Source: Flavobacteriales bacterium 34_180_T64 (GTDB taxonomy: Bacteria; Bacteroidota; Bacteroidia; Flavobacteriales; Flavobacteriaceae). Taken from it: a stretch of 64,000 nucleotides of DNA. The position numbers were made by a program, and so were the translations under genes. The notes below the pieces were generated by a model. The model was not told where the DNA came from and did no database searches. It saw only the letters and a program-made list of their open reading frames with translations. Numbering within the stretch: the stretch's first letter is position 1; each line of letters starts with the position of its first letter. Where the stretch lies: positions 1 to 64,000 of the forward strand of contig MAAR01000008.1 of the NCBI GenBank assembly GCA_002162765.1, in the 5' to 3' direction. Shown one piece after another: positions 8,738 to 17,513 of this stretch.

Positions 8738-11320
8738 TTAAAATTGCTGTCCAATAATAAAGTGAGTTTCCCAACCATGCTTCACCGATGTACCAGGAAG
8801 CGCGTCAAATCCATGACCAAAATCGATCCCTAATAATCCAAATGCTGGCATAAATATTCTAAGACCGAAACCTGCAGATCGACTTAAGTCAAACGGATTA
8901 TAATCCTTAAATTCATCAAAAGAAGCCCCAGCTTCTGCAAATCCTAATGCATAAATTTTAGCTTGTGCTCCTAGTGTTATTGGGTAACGTAATTCCATAG
9001 AAAACTTATTGTATATGGTGCCACCATCTTGAGAAGATAATGATTGATTAGGATAACCTCTTAATTGAATTACTTCTCTACCATCAAGTGAATAGTTTCC
9101 TAAACCATCTCCTCCAAGGAAGAAACGTTCAAAAGGAATAACACCTCTATCATTATTGTAAGCGCCTAAGAATCCAAATTCTAAGCTTGATTTTATTACT
9201 AACTTATCGACCACTCGTGTATACCAATCACCTTTTAATTTCACTTTATAAAATTCCAACCAGTTATAACGCTCTTGATCAATCTCTCCAATTCTGGCAA
9301 AATCTTCAGGATCTGAAGGATCTAAGCCATCTCTTTCTTCTTTTAGAGCTTCGTAGTCCACATTATTAAATAACGAGTATGGAAGAGATAACTTCGCAGA
9401 AACAGACCAGCTAGAGCCGCCCATAGGGTAGATTGGATCTGTATAGGTGTTACTTCTGCTTAATCCAATTGTATAAGACAAGTTGTTTGAGTAACCATTT
9501 CCAAAAGTAAACAACCCAGTATTGTAATTTTTTAAATTATAATGTTGGAAACTTACAGATTGAGAAAGATGAAAATAATCATCTGGTACTGATAATCGCT
9601 TAGAGATTCCTACCGAAATACCAGTAATATTAAATCGTTTGTCTTTATCTGCATTCCTTGTTTGGGGATTATATAAAAACTGTTTGGTATGTGATAGAGA
9701 TGTTGATAATTGCAAAGGACGTTTGCCTCCTAACCATGGTTCTGAAAACGAAAAACTATAAGTTTGGAAAAATCGACTTGCTTGTAATCGAAGTGCAAGA
9801 CTTTGACCATCACCCATTGGAACTGGTTTATAAGCATCTTTTTTAAAGATGTCCTTAATAGAAAAGTTATTGAAAGACAGCCCTAGAGTTCCAATGAATC
9901 CACCACCACCATAACCACCTTGTAGTTCAATCTGACTCGCGCCACGTTCAACGACCTCATAGTCTATATCAACAGTACCATCATTAGGGTTTGGATTTTT
10001 GATATTAGGTGTTAGTTGTTGTGCATCAAAAAAGCCTAATTGCCCTAATTCCCTAATAGTTCTAATTACATTTTGTTTACTATAAAGCTGTCCAGGCTTG
10101 GTTCTTAATTCTCTATAGATTACATGGTCATTAGTTTTGTCATTTCCAGAAACGCTAACATTATTAAAATATGCAGGTTTCCCTTCAGAGATTCGAATCT
10201 CCATGTCAATTACATTTCCATCAGCACTAACTTCAACGGGGTTAATCGTTGAGAATAAATATCCATTATTTTGATATAAATTCGTTAAATCGGCAGCATC
10301 AGGCTTAGAATCGTCAGCAATTCGTTTTCTCAATTCAACACCATTATAGGTAGAACCTTCTTTGATTCTTAAAATACTACTTAATTGTTGATCAGTATAA
10401 ACACTATTTCCGACAAAGGTGATTTTACCAAATTTATATTGCTCACCTTCTTCCATATTAATATGTAAGTTTATGGATTTATCGTTATTGAAACTTATAG
10501 AATCTGAAAGAACTCTAGCATCTCTATATCCATTTTCTTTATATTTATCAATGAGTGTAACTAAATCTTCTTTGTAATCGTCTTGAATATATTTGGATCG
10601 TTTTAGAATTCTAATTGGATTTTTTTGCTTGGTGTTTTTCATAGCTTTACGAAGTTTTTTATTCGAAAGCTTTTCATTACCGTTAAAAACAATTTTCTTA
10701 ATCTTTACTTTTTCACCTCTATCAATAGTAACTGCCATATTAACCCTGCTCTTTTGAATAGAGTCAGTAACTTCTGTGGTGACTACTTTTACTTTGGTAT
10801 TTAAAAATCCATCTTTTTTATACTTATTAGTAAGATAATTACGAGTAGTTGTAATTAAATTTTCAGTGACTTTAACACCTTTATCTAACTTGTTCTCTTT
10901 TAAAAGTTCTTCTTTTTTAGATTTTTTAACCCCATCAATAATCACCTCATTTAGTTCCGGAAGATCTATAAGGTTAATTTCTAAAAAGGCTAAGTCGCCT
11001 TCTGTTTTAACTAAATATATATCAATGCTGCTAAAAAGATTCGAATTCCAAAGTTTTTTTAAAGCATTACTAATTTTTTCACCGGGAATTGCCAATACAT
11101 CTCCTTTTCTTAAGCCCGAAAAAGTAATTACTGTTTGTTGACTAAAATTGGTGTTTCCAGAAACGGTTATGTCTTCAATGGTGTATTCTTTTCCTTTATT
11201 AAAACTGATGTCTTGTGCAGAAATAGTACCTGAAAAAAGGAACAAAATTGCAATAATAAAGGCGTTTAAATATGTTTTCAAAAGTATCTTGTTAGCTAAG
11301 TTGTTCACTTGTTTTTCCAA
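8738..11320 (-). CDS. bamA: outer membrane protein assembly factor BamA
   Basis: An 860-residue Omp85-family protein that inserts beta-barrel proteins into the outer membrane. It has a signal peptide ending GTISAQ, five POTRA domains (about residues 45-445) and a C-terminal 16-strand barrel (about 455-860). The lid-loop-type segment VIQLRGYP is present, and the chain ends in an aromatic Phe (HFIIGQQF), as expected. The ATG at 11320 overlaps uppS by 29 bp and gives a long n-region before the signal. An in-frame TTG at 11281 would give MKTYLNAFIIAIL, a more usual signal peptide, and would remove the overlap. Its neighbours uppS, ompH and ompH support the assignment. Confidence 0.95.
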   Translation of the reverse strand: MEKQVNNLANKILLKTYLNAFIIAILFLFSGTISAQDISFNKGKEYTIEDITVSGNTNFSQQTVITFSGLRKGDVLAIPGEKISNALKKLWNSNLFSSIDIYLVKTEGDLAFLEINLIDLPELNEVIIDGVKKSKKEELLKENKLDKGVKVTENLITTTRNYLTNKYKKDGFLNTKVKVVTTEVTDSIQKSRVNMAVTIDRGEKVKIKKIVFNGNEKLSNKKLRKAMKNTKQKNPIRILKRSKYIQDDYKEDLVTLIDKYKENGYRDARVLSDSISFNNDKSINLHINMEEGEQYKFGKITFVGNSVYTDQQLSSILRIKEGSTYNGVELRKRIADDSKPDAADLTNLYQNNGYLFSTINPVEVSADGNVIDMEIRISEGKPAYFNNVSVSGNDKTNDHVIYRELRTKPGQLYSKQNVIRTIRELGQLGFFDAQQLTPNIKNPNPNDGTVDIDYEVVERGASQIELQGGYGGGGFIGTLGLSFNNFSIKDIFKKDAYKPVPMGDGQSLALRLQASRFFQTYSFSFSEPWLGGKRPLQLSTSLSHTKQFLYNPQTRNADKDKRFNITGISVGISKRLSVPDDYFHLSQSVSFQHYNLKNYNTGLFTFGNGYSNNLSYTIGLSRSNTYTDPIYPMGGSSWSVSAKLSLPYSLFNNVDYEALKEERDGLDPSDPEDFARIGEIDQERYNWLEFYKVKLKGDWYTRVVDKLVIKSSLEFGFLGAYNNDRGVIPFERFFLGGDGLGNYSLDGREVIQLRGYPNQSLSSQDGGTIYNKFSMELRYPITLGAQAKIYALGFAEAGASFDEFKDYNPFDLSRSAGFGLRIFMPAFGLLGIDFGHGFDALPGTSVKHGWETHFIIGQQF

Positions 11321-12032
11321 ATCGTCGTTCTCTATTTTGATAATTAATTAAAGCCTCATATAAATTTTCCTTATTAAAATCTGGCCATAATATATCAGTA
11401 AAATATAATTCTGCATAGGCAATTTGCCATAATAAAAAGTTGCTAATTCGTTGTTCTCCACTTGTACGAATTAGTAAATCTACATCAGGCAAATTTTGCG
11501 TGTAAAGATGCTTATTTATTATGGATTCGTCAATTTTTTCGACAGAAATTATATTATTTTTAACTTTATTACTTATTTCTTTTACAACACTTACTAGTTC
11601 TTCTCTAGAACCATAACTTAGTGCTAAGGTTAGACTCATTCGCGTGTTGTCTTTTGTTTTATCTATTACTTCAAGTAATTCGGATTGTGCTTTCTTCGGG
11701 AGATCATTTAAACAGCCAATAGCTAATAATTTTATGTTATTGTCTTGAAGTGTTTTTATTTCTTTTTTTAATGATTTCACCAATAACTTCATGAGCATTC
11801 GCACTTCCAATTTTGGTCTATTCCAATTTTCGGTTGAAAACGCGTACAATGTTAAATGCTTTATGCCAATTTCGGCACTTGCTTCTACAATATTTCTAAC
11901 GGATTTTGTGCCATTTTCGTGACCTACAACGCGAAGCAAACCTTGCTGTTTGGCCCAGCGACCATTACCATCCATTATGATAGCCAAATGATTTGGCAAC
12001 CTGTCTTTTAGTATTTGGTCTTTTTTACTCAT
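11292..12032 (-). CDS. uppS: isoprenyl (undecaprenyl diphosphate) transferase
   Basis: A 246-residue cis-prenyltransferase that extends farnesyl diphosphate with isopentenyl units to make the C55 carrier lipid for wall and glycan synthesis. The conserved catalytic Asp (D21) lies in IIMDGNGRWAK. The FSTENWNRP motif, the DLLIRTSGEQRISNFLLWQ signature and the RRFG end are all present. It is a cytosolic or membrane-associated enzyme of normal length. The gene starts 1 bp after DUF6089 and abuts or overlaps bamA, so the cluster is probably one transcript. Confidence 0.96.
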   Translation of the reverse strand: MSKKDQILKDRLPNHLAIIMDGNGRWAKQQGLLRVVGHENGTKSVRNIVEASAEIGIKHLTLYAFSTENWNRPKLEVRMLMKLLVKSLKKEIKTLQDNNIKLLAIGCLNDLPKKAQSELLEVIDKTKDNTRMSLTLALSYGSREELVSVVKEISNKVKNNIISVEKIDESIINKHLYTQNLPDVDLLIRTSGEQRISNFLLWQIAYAELYFTDILWPDFNKENLYEALINYQNRERRFGKTSEQLS

Positions 12033-12033
12033 T

Positions 12034-12723
12034 TTAAAAATTGCAATAACATGGCCTTTGCCCGAATGTATAAGTTAATGTGAAACCGGTAAATACATAC
12101 CAATCGCTACTGTTAGTGTTACCAAAACTTAATGCTTCTAAATTTTCAGAATCTGGAACACTTCCGTCTAATTCATCAGAAAATGTATATCGAGCACCAA
12201 CTTCAAAACCTAGAATTAAATGATTTGTTAATGATGCTTTTAGTCCTAACGCCATTGGAATACCATAAGCCCAACTAGTTGTGCCTTCAGGTGTATATTC
12301 TCCGTTTTGGCTAAAATAATAGTTATTATGTCTAGCCATAGTAATACCTGAGAATATATATGGCGTAAATTGGGTGCCATTATCATGTAAATTGAAATCA
12401 AAGAAAGTGAACTCCATACCTGCAGAAATTTCAAGCAAATTAGAGTCGAACTTATAATTTCTTTCAACTCTCCTAGGGTCATCAGACTTGCTGTCATCGC
12501 CTTTTAAATCAGAATAAATAAGTGAAACCCTCCAAGAATGGCGTGGACTTCTGTTCCACTTCAGCATGAGGCCTATAGCAGGATCATCTGGAGCTATATA
12601 ATTGGTTTTTCCTACATCACCAATAAAATTACTTCCTCCCAGAAACACACCAACTTCATAAATTTGAGAGTGAACAGATTGGGAGAAACAAATACTAAAA
12701 ACGAATAGGATTATATACCTCAT
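12034..12723 (-). CDS. DUF6089 family outer-membrane beta-barrel protein
   Basis: A 229-residue protein with a signal peptide (about 1-19, ending SVHSQ). Short amphipathic strands rich in Gly, Tyr and Phe are typical of a small eight-strand barrel. It opens with YEVGVFLGGSNFIGDVG and ends with YTFGQRPCYCNF. DUF6089 proteins are found beside uppS and bamA in many Flavobacteriia, and the strict 1-bp junction to uppS here implies translational coupling. No biochemical function is established. A barrel-assembly or envelope-integrity role is suggested by position only. Confidence 0.8.
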   Translation of the reverse strand: MRYIILFVFSICFSQSVHSQIYEVGVFLGGSNFIGDVGKTNYIAPDDPAIGLMLKWNRSPRHSWRVSLIYSDLKGDDSKSDDPRRVERNYKFDSNLLEISAGMEFTFFDFNLHDNGTQFTPYIFSGITMARHNNYYFSQNGEYTPEGTTSWAYGIPMALGLKASLTNHLILGFEVGARYTFSDELDGSVPDSENLEALSFGNTNSSDWYVFTGFTLTYTFGQRPCYCNF

Positions 12724-12822
12724 AAAATTTTTAAAGTTTGCAAATATAATAAATATGATTTGCCTTTAATAATTTGAGGCAAATAGTCTTAAGGATAAAC
12801 ATTAATTGTTTGGATTTATTGT

Positions 12823-13698
12823 TTAATTACGTTTGTCTTCTCCCCAAAGTAATTTTTTTCTTAAGGTATCAATAAAACTTTCATGCATAAGCTCCACCAT
12901 TTTTATCTTAAAACCGGCTTTTTTAATTTTTACATTAGTAGAATTATGTAAGGTTGCAATTCTAGAGTCAAGAGAGATGAGGTAATGTTCTTCTCTACCA
13001 TTAATTTTTAATTGAATTTCAGTATCATCGGGGATTACAAATGGTCTTGCATTTAAATTATGGGGCGCAATTGGTGTAATGACAAAATTGTTAGCATCTG
13101 GTGTAATAACAGGACCACCACAGCTTAATGAATAACCCGTAGATCCTGTAGGTGTAGAAATAATAAGTCCATCTGCCCAATATGAAGTTAAATATTCTGA
13201 ATTTAAATGTGTTTCGACAGTGATCATGGATGTCGTATTTTTTCGACTTACAGCAACTTCATTTAATGCAAAATTGATTTCAATCAGGTCTTCGTTTTCT
13301 GGTTGAGTTTCAACACATAGTAAGGAGCGTTCGGAAGTTTTATAATTACCGTTCAATATGTCATTGATGGCGCTTTCAATTTCATTACTCTGAATGGTGG
13401 CTAGAAACCCCAGACGTCCAGTATTAATTCCAACTATAGGAATAGATAAATCGCTAACAAAAGTAATGGCTCTTAAAATAGTTCCATCTCCTCCAATGCT
13501 AATTAATAAATCATAAGAATTATCTAAACTTGTGAATGTATTAAATTCAAAAGAAATAGCACTTTCATGTTTTATTATATTATAAAAATCATTTTCTATG
13601 AATACATCTACGGTTTTATCGGATAGAAAATTAAGCAATGTCTCAATGCTCACTTGCGTATTAATATGATAATATTGACCAAAAACGGCTATTTTCAT
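12823..13698 (-). CDS. nadK: NAD kinase
   Basis: A 291-residue cytosolic enzyme that phosphorylates NAD to NADP. The diagnostic GGDGT motif lies at residues 69-73 (ISIGGDGTILRA). The conserved NE motif (ALNEVAVSR), the DGLIISTPTGSTGYSLS segment and SLDSR at the C-terminus are present. The length matches the family. It begins 3 bp after the CBS-domain gene, so the two are co-transcribed; 99 bp separate it from DUF6089. Confidence 0.95.
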   Translation of the reverse strand: MKIAVFGQYYHINTQVSIETLLNFLSDKTVDVFIENDFYNIIKHESAISFEFNTFTSLDNSYDLLISIGGDGTILRAITFVSDLSIPIVGINTGRLGFLATIQSNEIESAINDILNGNYKTSERSLLCVETQPENEDLIEINFALNEVAVSRKNTTSMITVETHLNSEYLTSYWADGLIISTPTGSTGYSLSCGGPVITPDANNFVITPIAPHNLNARPFVIPDDTEIQLKINGREEHYLISLDSRIATLHNSTNVKIKKAGFKIKMVELMHESFIDTLRKKLLWGEDKRN

Positions 13699-13701
13699 TT
13701 G

Positions 13702-14358
13702 TTAAATATTGAGATATTTTTTTAAGTAATCTGAACGTTCTTTAAGGTTTTCAATATAGTTATCTTCTTCATGACCAGAGATAACAGTGTAACTGTATCG
13801 TCTGAAGGATTGTATAACCTCGTTTAAACCTGAATTTCCAATTTTCAAAGTTATTTGAATCATATCACTTTTCATTTTTGAAATAAAAGCACCTAATAGC
13901 TTAGCATCATTGGATTCTACAATTTGACAAACTTCACTAAATGAGTAGTCTTGTAGGCCTTTTTCAACAATTAATATCCCTCCAGGTTCAGCAAAAAAAG
14001 GTGTTTCATTAAACAAATGAATAATATCATTAAGCTCATAATAGCCTAAATACACATTTTTCTCATTAAGAACAGGCATAATATTTGTCGCATTTTGAGC
14101 AAAGGCTTCCAAAACATCTAGCCAATTGGTATGTGATCTAACAAAAAAACCTTCTATTGCATATTTGAATTCAGAAATAGGGTGGTCATTTTCAAAACAG
14201 TGCGCATCAGTTTCTGAGACACAGCCTAAATACACGCCATCATTTTGAATAGGAATATGTGAATACGTGAGCTCATTAAACATGAATTTTAAGTCACTTA
14301 TCTTATCCGTTAATAAAAGCGGTTTTATATCGTTTATTATATATTGCTGCAGTTGCAT
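13702..14358 (-). CDS. CBS domain-containing protein with ACT-like C-terminus
   Basis: A 218-residue cytosolic protein. Residues 1-130 form a pair of CBS motifs; the second contains NIMPVLNEKNVYLGYYEL. The C-terminal part (about 138-200) resembles an ACT-type ligand-binding fold (GGILIVEKGLQDYSFSEV, then a QITLKI strand). The arrangement is like AcuB and related small-molecule sensors. CBS domains bind adenine nucleotides, so regulation of the next gene product, NAD kinase, is an attractive but untested idea. It is first in its minus-strand transcript and divergent from pdxJ. Confidence 0.8.
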   Translation of the reverse strand: MQLQQYIINDIKPLLLTDKISDLKFMFNELTYSHIPIQNDGVYLGCVSETDAHCFENDHPISEFKYAIEGFFVRSHTNWLDVLEAFAQNATNIMPVLNEKNVYLGYYELNDIIHLFNETPFFAEPGGILIVEKGLQDYSFSEVCQIVESNDAKLLGAFISKMKSDMIQITLKIGNSGLNEVIQSFRRYSYTVISGHEEDNYIENLKERSDYLKKYLNI

Positions 14359-14419
14359 ATTGTCTATATATCTATTGCAAAATAATTAAAAATAACTACA
14401 AAAAGCGTTATCTACTTTG

Positions 14420-14427
14420 TATTTTTG
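14420..14427 (+). promoter_or_regulatory. -7 element of the pdxJ promoter
   Basis: TATTTTTG matches the Bacteroidetes -7 consensus TAnnTTTG and lies 18 bp before the pdxJ start codon. I see no clear TTG -33 element at the usual distance, so the match is partial. Confidence 0.4.
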
Positions 14428-14445
14428 TTCACTAAATTTTATGGT

Positions 14446-15159
14446 ATGACCAAGTTAAGCGTAAACATTAATAAGATTGCAACTTTAAGAAATTCTAGAG
14501 GAGGTGATGCGCCAAATTTGGTTCAATTTGCTAAAGATGTTCAAAATTTTGGAGCAGAAGGCGTTACCATTCATCCAAGGCCTGATGAAAGACATATTCG
14601 ATATCAAGATGTCTACGACTTAAAGCCTGTTGTTCATACTGAGTATAATATTGAAGGGAATCCTATAGATTCATTTGTGGATATTGTATTAAAAGTAAAA
14701 CCAACTCAGGTTACACTTGTGCCAGATGCTGTTGATGCACTGACTTCAAATGCAGGCTGGGATACTATTGTACATCGCGATTTTTTAATTGATGTGATTA
14801 AAGAATTTCATCGAAACGACATCCGAACATCTATTTTTGTAGACCCTGAATTAAAACAAATTGAAGGCGCTAAAGTAACTGGTGCGGATCGCATCGAATT
14901 GTATACCGAAGCTTTTGCACATCAATATGGATCGGGAAATAAAGCTGCTATAAAACCATATACAGACTGTGCGGTTTTAGCAAATTCTATTGGACTTGGA
15001 ATAAATGCAGGTCATGATTTGTCTTTAGATAACATCAAATATTTTAAAGATAATATGCCAGGATTACTTGAGGTTTCTATTGGTCATGCTTTAATTTCTG
15101 AAAGTTTATATTTAGGTATTGAAAATGTAATTAATATGTATTTACATAGATTAAAATAA
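14446..15159 (+). CDS. pdxJ: pyridoxine 5'-phosphate synthase
   Basis: A 237-residue TIM-barrel enzyme that condenses 3-amino-2-oxopropyl phosphate with 1-deoxyxylulose 5-phosphate in the DXP-dependent vitamin B6 pathway. The start is set at the ATG at 14446, giving MTKLSVNINKIATLRNSRGG, the conserved beginning. An ATG-less extension to 14425 overlaps the promoter. The EGVTIHPRPDERHI segment, the catalytic Glu of IEGNP and the GLGINAGHDLSLDN phosphate-binding region are present. The stop overlaps the next start by one base (TAATG), which implies translational coupling to the hydrolase. Confidence 0.95.
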   Translation: MTKLSVNINKIATLRNSRGGDAPNLVQFAKDVQNFGAEGVTIHPRPDERHIRYQDVYDLKPVVHTEYNIEGNPIDSFVDIVLKVKPTQVTLVPDAVDALTSNAGWDTIVHRDFLIDVIKEFHRNDIRTSIFVDPELKQIEGAKVTGADRIELYTEAFAHQYGSGNKAAIKPYTDCAVLANSIGLGINAGHDLSLDNIKYFKDNMPGLLEVSIGHALISESLYLGIENVINMYLHRLK

Positions 15160-15926
15160 TGCAAATACATTCAAATATATTGGGTCACGGAAAACCATTA
15201 GTAATTCTTCATGGTTTTTTGGGTATGAGTGATAATTGGAAAACGCTTGGTAAAAAGTTTAGTAACGAAGGCCTTGAAGTCCATTTGGTTGACCAACGTA
15301 ATCATGGACGAAGTTTTCATGATTCTAATTTTGATTATGAAGTATTAGTTGAAGATTTAAAGCAGTATTTTGAATTTCATCATTTAAGCGAAGCCATAGT
15401 CCTTGGGCATTCCATGGGAGGGAAAACGGCCATGCTGTTTGCGACAATCTACCCGGAATTAGTTTCTAAACTTATAGTTGCTGATATATCACCGCGTTTT
15501 TACCCAATTCATCATGATGCTATTTTAGAGGGTTTAAGTAGTTTAGATTTTACAAGTTTAAAAAGTAGAGGAGAAGCCGATAATGTTTTAAGTCGATATG
15601 TTCCTGATCATGGAACGCGTTTATTTTTACTGAAGAATTTATTTTGGGTTGAAAAAGGAGTTTTAGGATTAAGAGTTAATTTACCAATATTAAAAGAACA
15701 CGTTTCTGAAGTGGGTGAAGCACTGCCAATACATTCAAGATTTAATAAAGCGACCTTATTCTTACGAGGAGACAGGTCAGAATATATCGCAAGTTCAGAC
15801 GAGACACTCATAAAACAACATTTTCCGTCTGCTGAGATAGAGACCATATCAAATGCAGGCCATTGGTTGCATGCTGAAAACCCATCAGAGTTTTTTAAAG
15901 CAGTAATAAATTTCGCCACTCCATAA
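15159..15926 (+). CDS. alpha/beta-fold hydrolase (YbfF-like)
   Basis: A 255-residue cytosolic hydrolase. The oxyanion-hole HGFLG motif, the nucleophile S85 in VLGHSMGGK, the acid in LRGDRSEY and the His of NAGHWLHAENP form a complete catalytic triad. It most resembles the YbfF/ABHD11 group of short-chain acyl esterases, whose physiological substrate is uncertain. It is translationally coupled to pdxJ through a TAATG overlap, but I know of no pathway link between them. Confidence 0.85.
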   Translation: MQIHSNILGHGKPLVILHGFLGMSDNWKTLGKKFSNEGLEVHLVDQRNHGRSFHDSNFDYEVLVEDLKQYFEFHHLSEAIVLGHSMGGKTAMLFATIYPELVSKLIVADISPRFYPIHHDAILEGLSSLDFTSLKSRGEADNVLSRYVPDHGTRLFLLKNLFWVEKGVLGLRVNLPILKEHVSEVGEALPIHSRFNKATLFLRGDRSEYIASSDETLIKQHFPSAEIETISNAGHWLHAENPSEFFKAVINFATP

Positions 15927-15966
15927 AAATCAGATATATTTATCTTAGCCTAACAACTTAGATGTT

Positions 15967-17064
15967 ATGAAATTAGTTTTAATCATATTCACTTTTTTAC
16001 TAGCTTTTCAAATCTCCTTTGCACAACAGCGAAATGAGGATGGACCATATAAGGATTATTTTGAAACTGGAGAATTGAAGTCTGAAGGCCAATATCTAAA
16101 TGGTAAGCGCGATGGTAAGTGGATAAATTATTATGAAAGTGGGCAAATATCTAAGGAGTATTCTTATTCTAATGGAAATTATCTTAAAATGTCATTCAAG
16201 TCATTCTATAAAGATGGAACTCTGAAAAAAGAGATAAAAATAGAGGATACTTATATGGTTTCCATTGGGTATTACGAGAGTGGTAATCTAAAATATAAGA
16301 GAAAGCTAGATGGGGGATTTTATAAAGAATATAGAGAAGATGGTCTTTTAGAAATTGAAGCGAATTATGTAAAGTATGATTTAAACGGAGTTTGGAAGTT
16401 GTATCACGAAAATGGAAAAATAGCATGGCAAGTCAACTATTTAGATGGATATAGGAATGGAGGATATAAACAGTTTTATGAAAATGGTCAATTAAAATTA
16501 GAAGGTGTAATCATCAAAGAAAAGAAAAAAGGAGTAGAGAAACGCTATACAGAAGAGGGGAATCTAGAATGGAAAGGATATTATAATAATGATAAAATTG
16601 ATAAAACATGGACACGCTATGATTCGAATAAAAAAAAGATAAATAAAATAAAATTCGAAGAAGGTTTGACTGCCAATTCCGATCAAAGTATAATAATAGA
16701 ACCTACTCAGGTTCCTGATGGTGTATTTGAGAAAGTGCCTCTATTTCCAGGTTGTGAGTCTATTTACGGGAATTCGGCAAGAAAAAATTGTATGAGTACT
16801 GCAATAGCTAAATTTGTAAATGAAAGATTTAATACAAATATTGCTATAAATAATGGACTTACAGGAAAACAGCGTATAGCTGTAATTTTTAAAATAGGAA
16901 AAGATGGCAAAGTGTTCCAAGTTCGAGCAAGAGCACCTCATCCAGCACTAGAAAAAGAGGCGATTAGAGTTATTAAATTATTACCTCAGCTTCTTCAACC
17001 TGGATACCAAAATGGTAAACCAGTAATAGTGCCTTATTCATTACCTATTTTATTCCAAAGTTAA
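15967..17064 (+). CDS. MORN-repeat protein with TonB C-terminal domain
   Basis: A 365-residue protein with a signal peptide (about 1-19). About ten MORN-type repeats of the YwqK class follow (residues 25-230, motifs such as YYESGQISKE and FYENGQLKLEG). After a short linker comes a TonB C-terminal-like domain (about 255-365: a VPLFPGC start, then IGKDGKVFQVRARAPHPALEKEA). A TonB-like end on a periplasmic repeat protein with no obvious membrane anchor suggests contact with an outer-membrane receptor rather than energy transduction. Automatic labels such as toxin-antitoxin YwqK antitoxin are misleading here, since there is no toxin partner. The function is unknown. Confidence 0.75.
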   Translation: MKLVLIIFTFLLAFQISFAQQRNEDGPYKDYFETGELKSEGQYLNGKRDGKWINYYESGQISKEYSYSNGNYLKMSFKSFYKDGTLKKEIKIEDTYMVSIGYYESGNLKYKRKLDGGFYKEYREDGLLEIEANYVKYDLNGVWKLYHENGKIAWQVNYLDGYRNGGYKQFYENGQLKLEGVIIKEKKKGVEKRYTEEGNLEWKGYYNNDKIDKTWTRYDSNKKKINKIKFEEGLTANSDQSIIIEPTQVPDGVFEKVPLFPGCESIYGNSARKNCMSTAIAKFVNERFNTNIAINNGLTGKQRIAVIFKIGKDGKVFQVRARAPHPALEKEAIRVIKLLPQLLQPGYQNGKPVIVPYSLPILFQS

Positions 17065-17084
17065 TTAGTAAAAACATTTATATT

Positions 17085-17432
17085 ATGAATCTCATTTTAA
17101 AACTTCTTTTAACAGCAGTTGCTGTTATTGTACTTGCAAAATTTTTACCTGGAATTAGTTTAGACACTTACACAACAGCCATAATTGTTGCTGTGGTTTT
17201 AGCTGTTTTGAATACTTTAGTGAAACCAATTTTAGTAATACTTACATTGCCTATAACCATTTTTACTTTGGGCTTGTTTCTCTTAATTGTAAATGCATTA
17301 ATAGTGCTTTTAGCAGATAAACTTATTGATGGTTTTGGAGTCAGTAGTATCTGGACTGCGGTGTTATTTAGCATCCTCTTATCTATACTTCAATCAATAT
17401 TGTATTCTATTTTAAAAGAGGATAAAAAATAG
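17085..17432 (+). CDS. four-helix membrane protein, phage holin 4_2/YvlD family
   Basis: A 115-residue, very hydrophobic protein with four predicted membrane helices. The family signature around LAVLNTLVKPILVILTLPIT is clear, and it matches Pfam Phage_holin_4_2 (YvlD-like). Despite the name these are widespread chromosomal membrane proteins and no phage genes are nearby. It follows the MORN/TonB gene by 20 bp. Its function in the envelope is not established. Confidence 0.8.
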   Translation: MNLILKLLLTAVAVIVLAKFLPGISLDTYTTAIIVAVVLAVLNTLVKPILVILTLPITIFTLGLFLLIVNALIVLLADKLIDGFGVSSIWTAVLFSILLSILQSILYSILKEDKK

Positions 17433-17456
17433 TCAGAATTTCAGAAAATCAAAAAC

Positions 17457-17487
17457 TTGTTTTGATTGCAAAAAAAGTGTACTTTTG
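17457..17487 (+). promoter_or_regulatory. promoter of tig
   Basis: A TTG -33 element (17457-17459), a 20-bp spacer and the -7 element TACTTTTG (17480-17487), which fully matches the Bacteroidetes TAnnTTTG consensus. It lies 27 bp before the tig start. Confidence 0.65.
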
Positions 17488-17513
17488 CAGCCCAATTTTC
17501 ATATTAGAAAACA

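Noticed and set aside
12758..12784. An 8-bp stem (ATTTGCCT with AGGCAAAT) after nadK
   Set aside because: The loop is 11 nt and no T-run follows on either strand, so a terminator call is not supported. It may still be a weak operator.
15967..17064. A possible toxin-antitoxin system suggested by YwqK-type repeats
   Set aside because: No toxin-like partner lies beside it and the protein has a signal peptide and TonB-like end.
17085..17432. A possible prophage signal from the holin-like family name
   Set aside because: No other phage gene, integrase or attachment site is near. The family is chromosomal and widespread.
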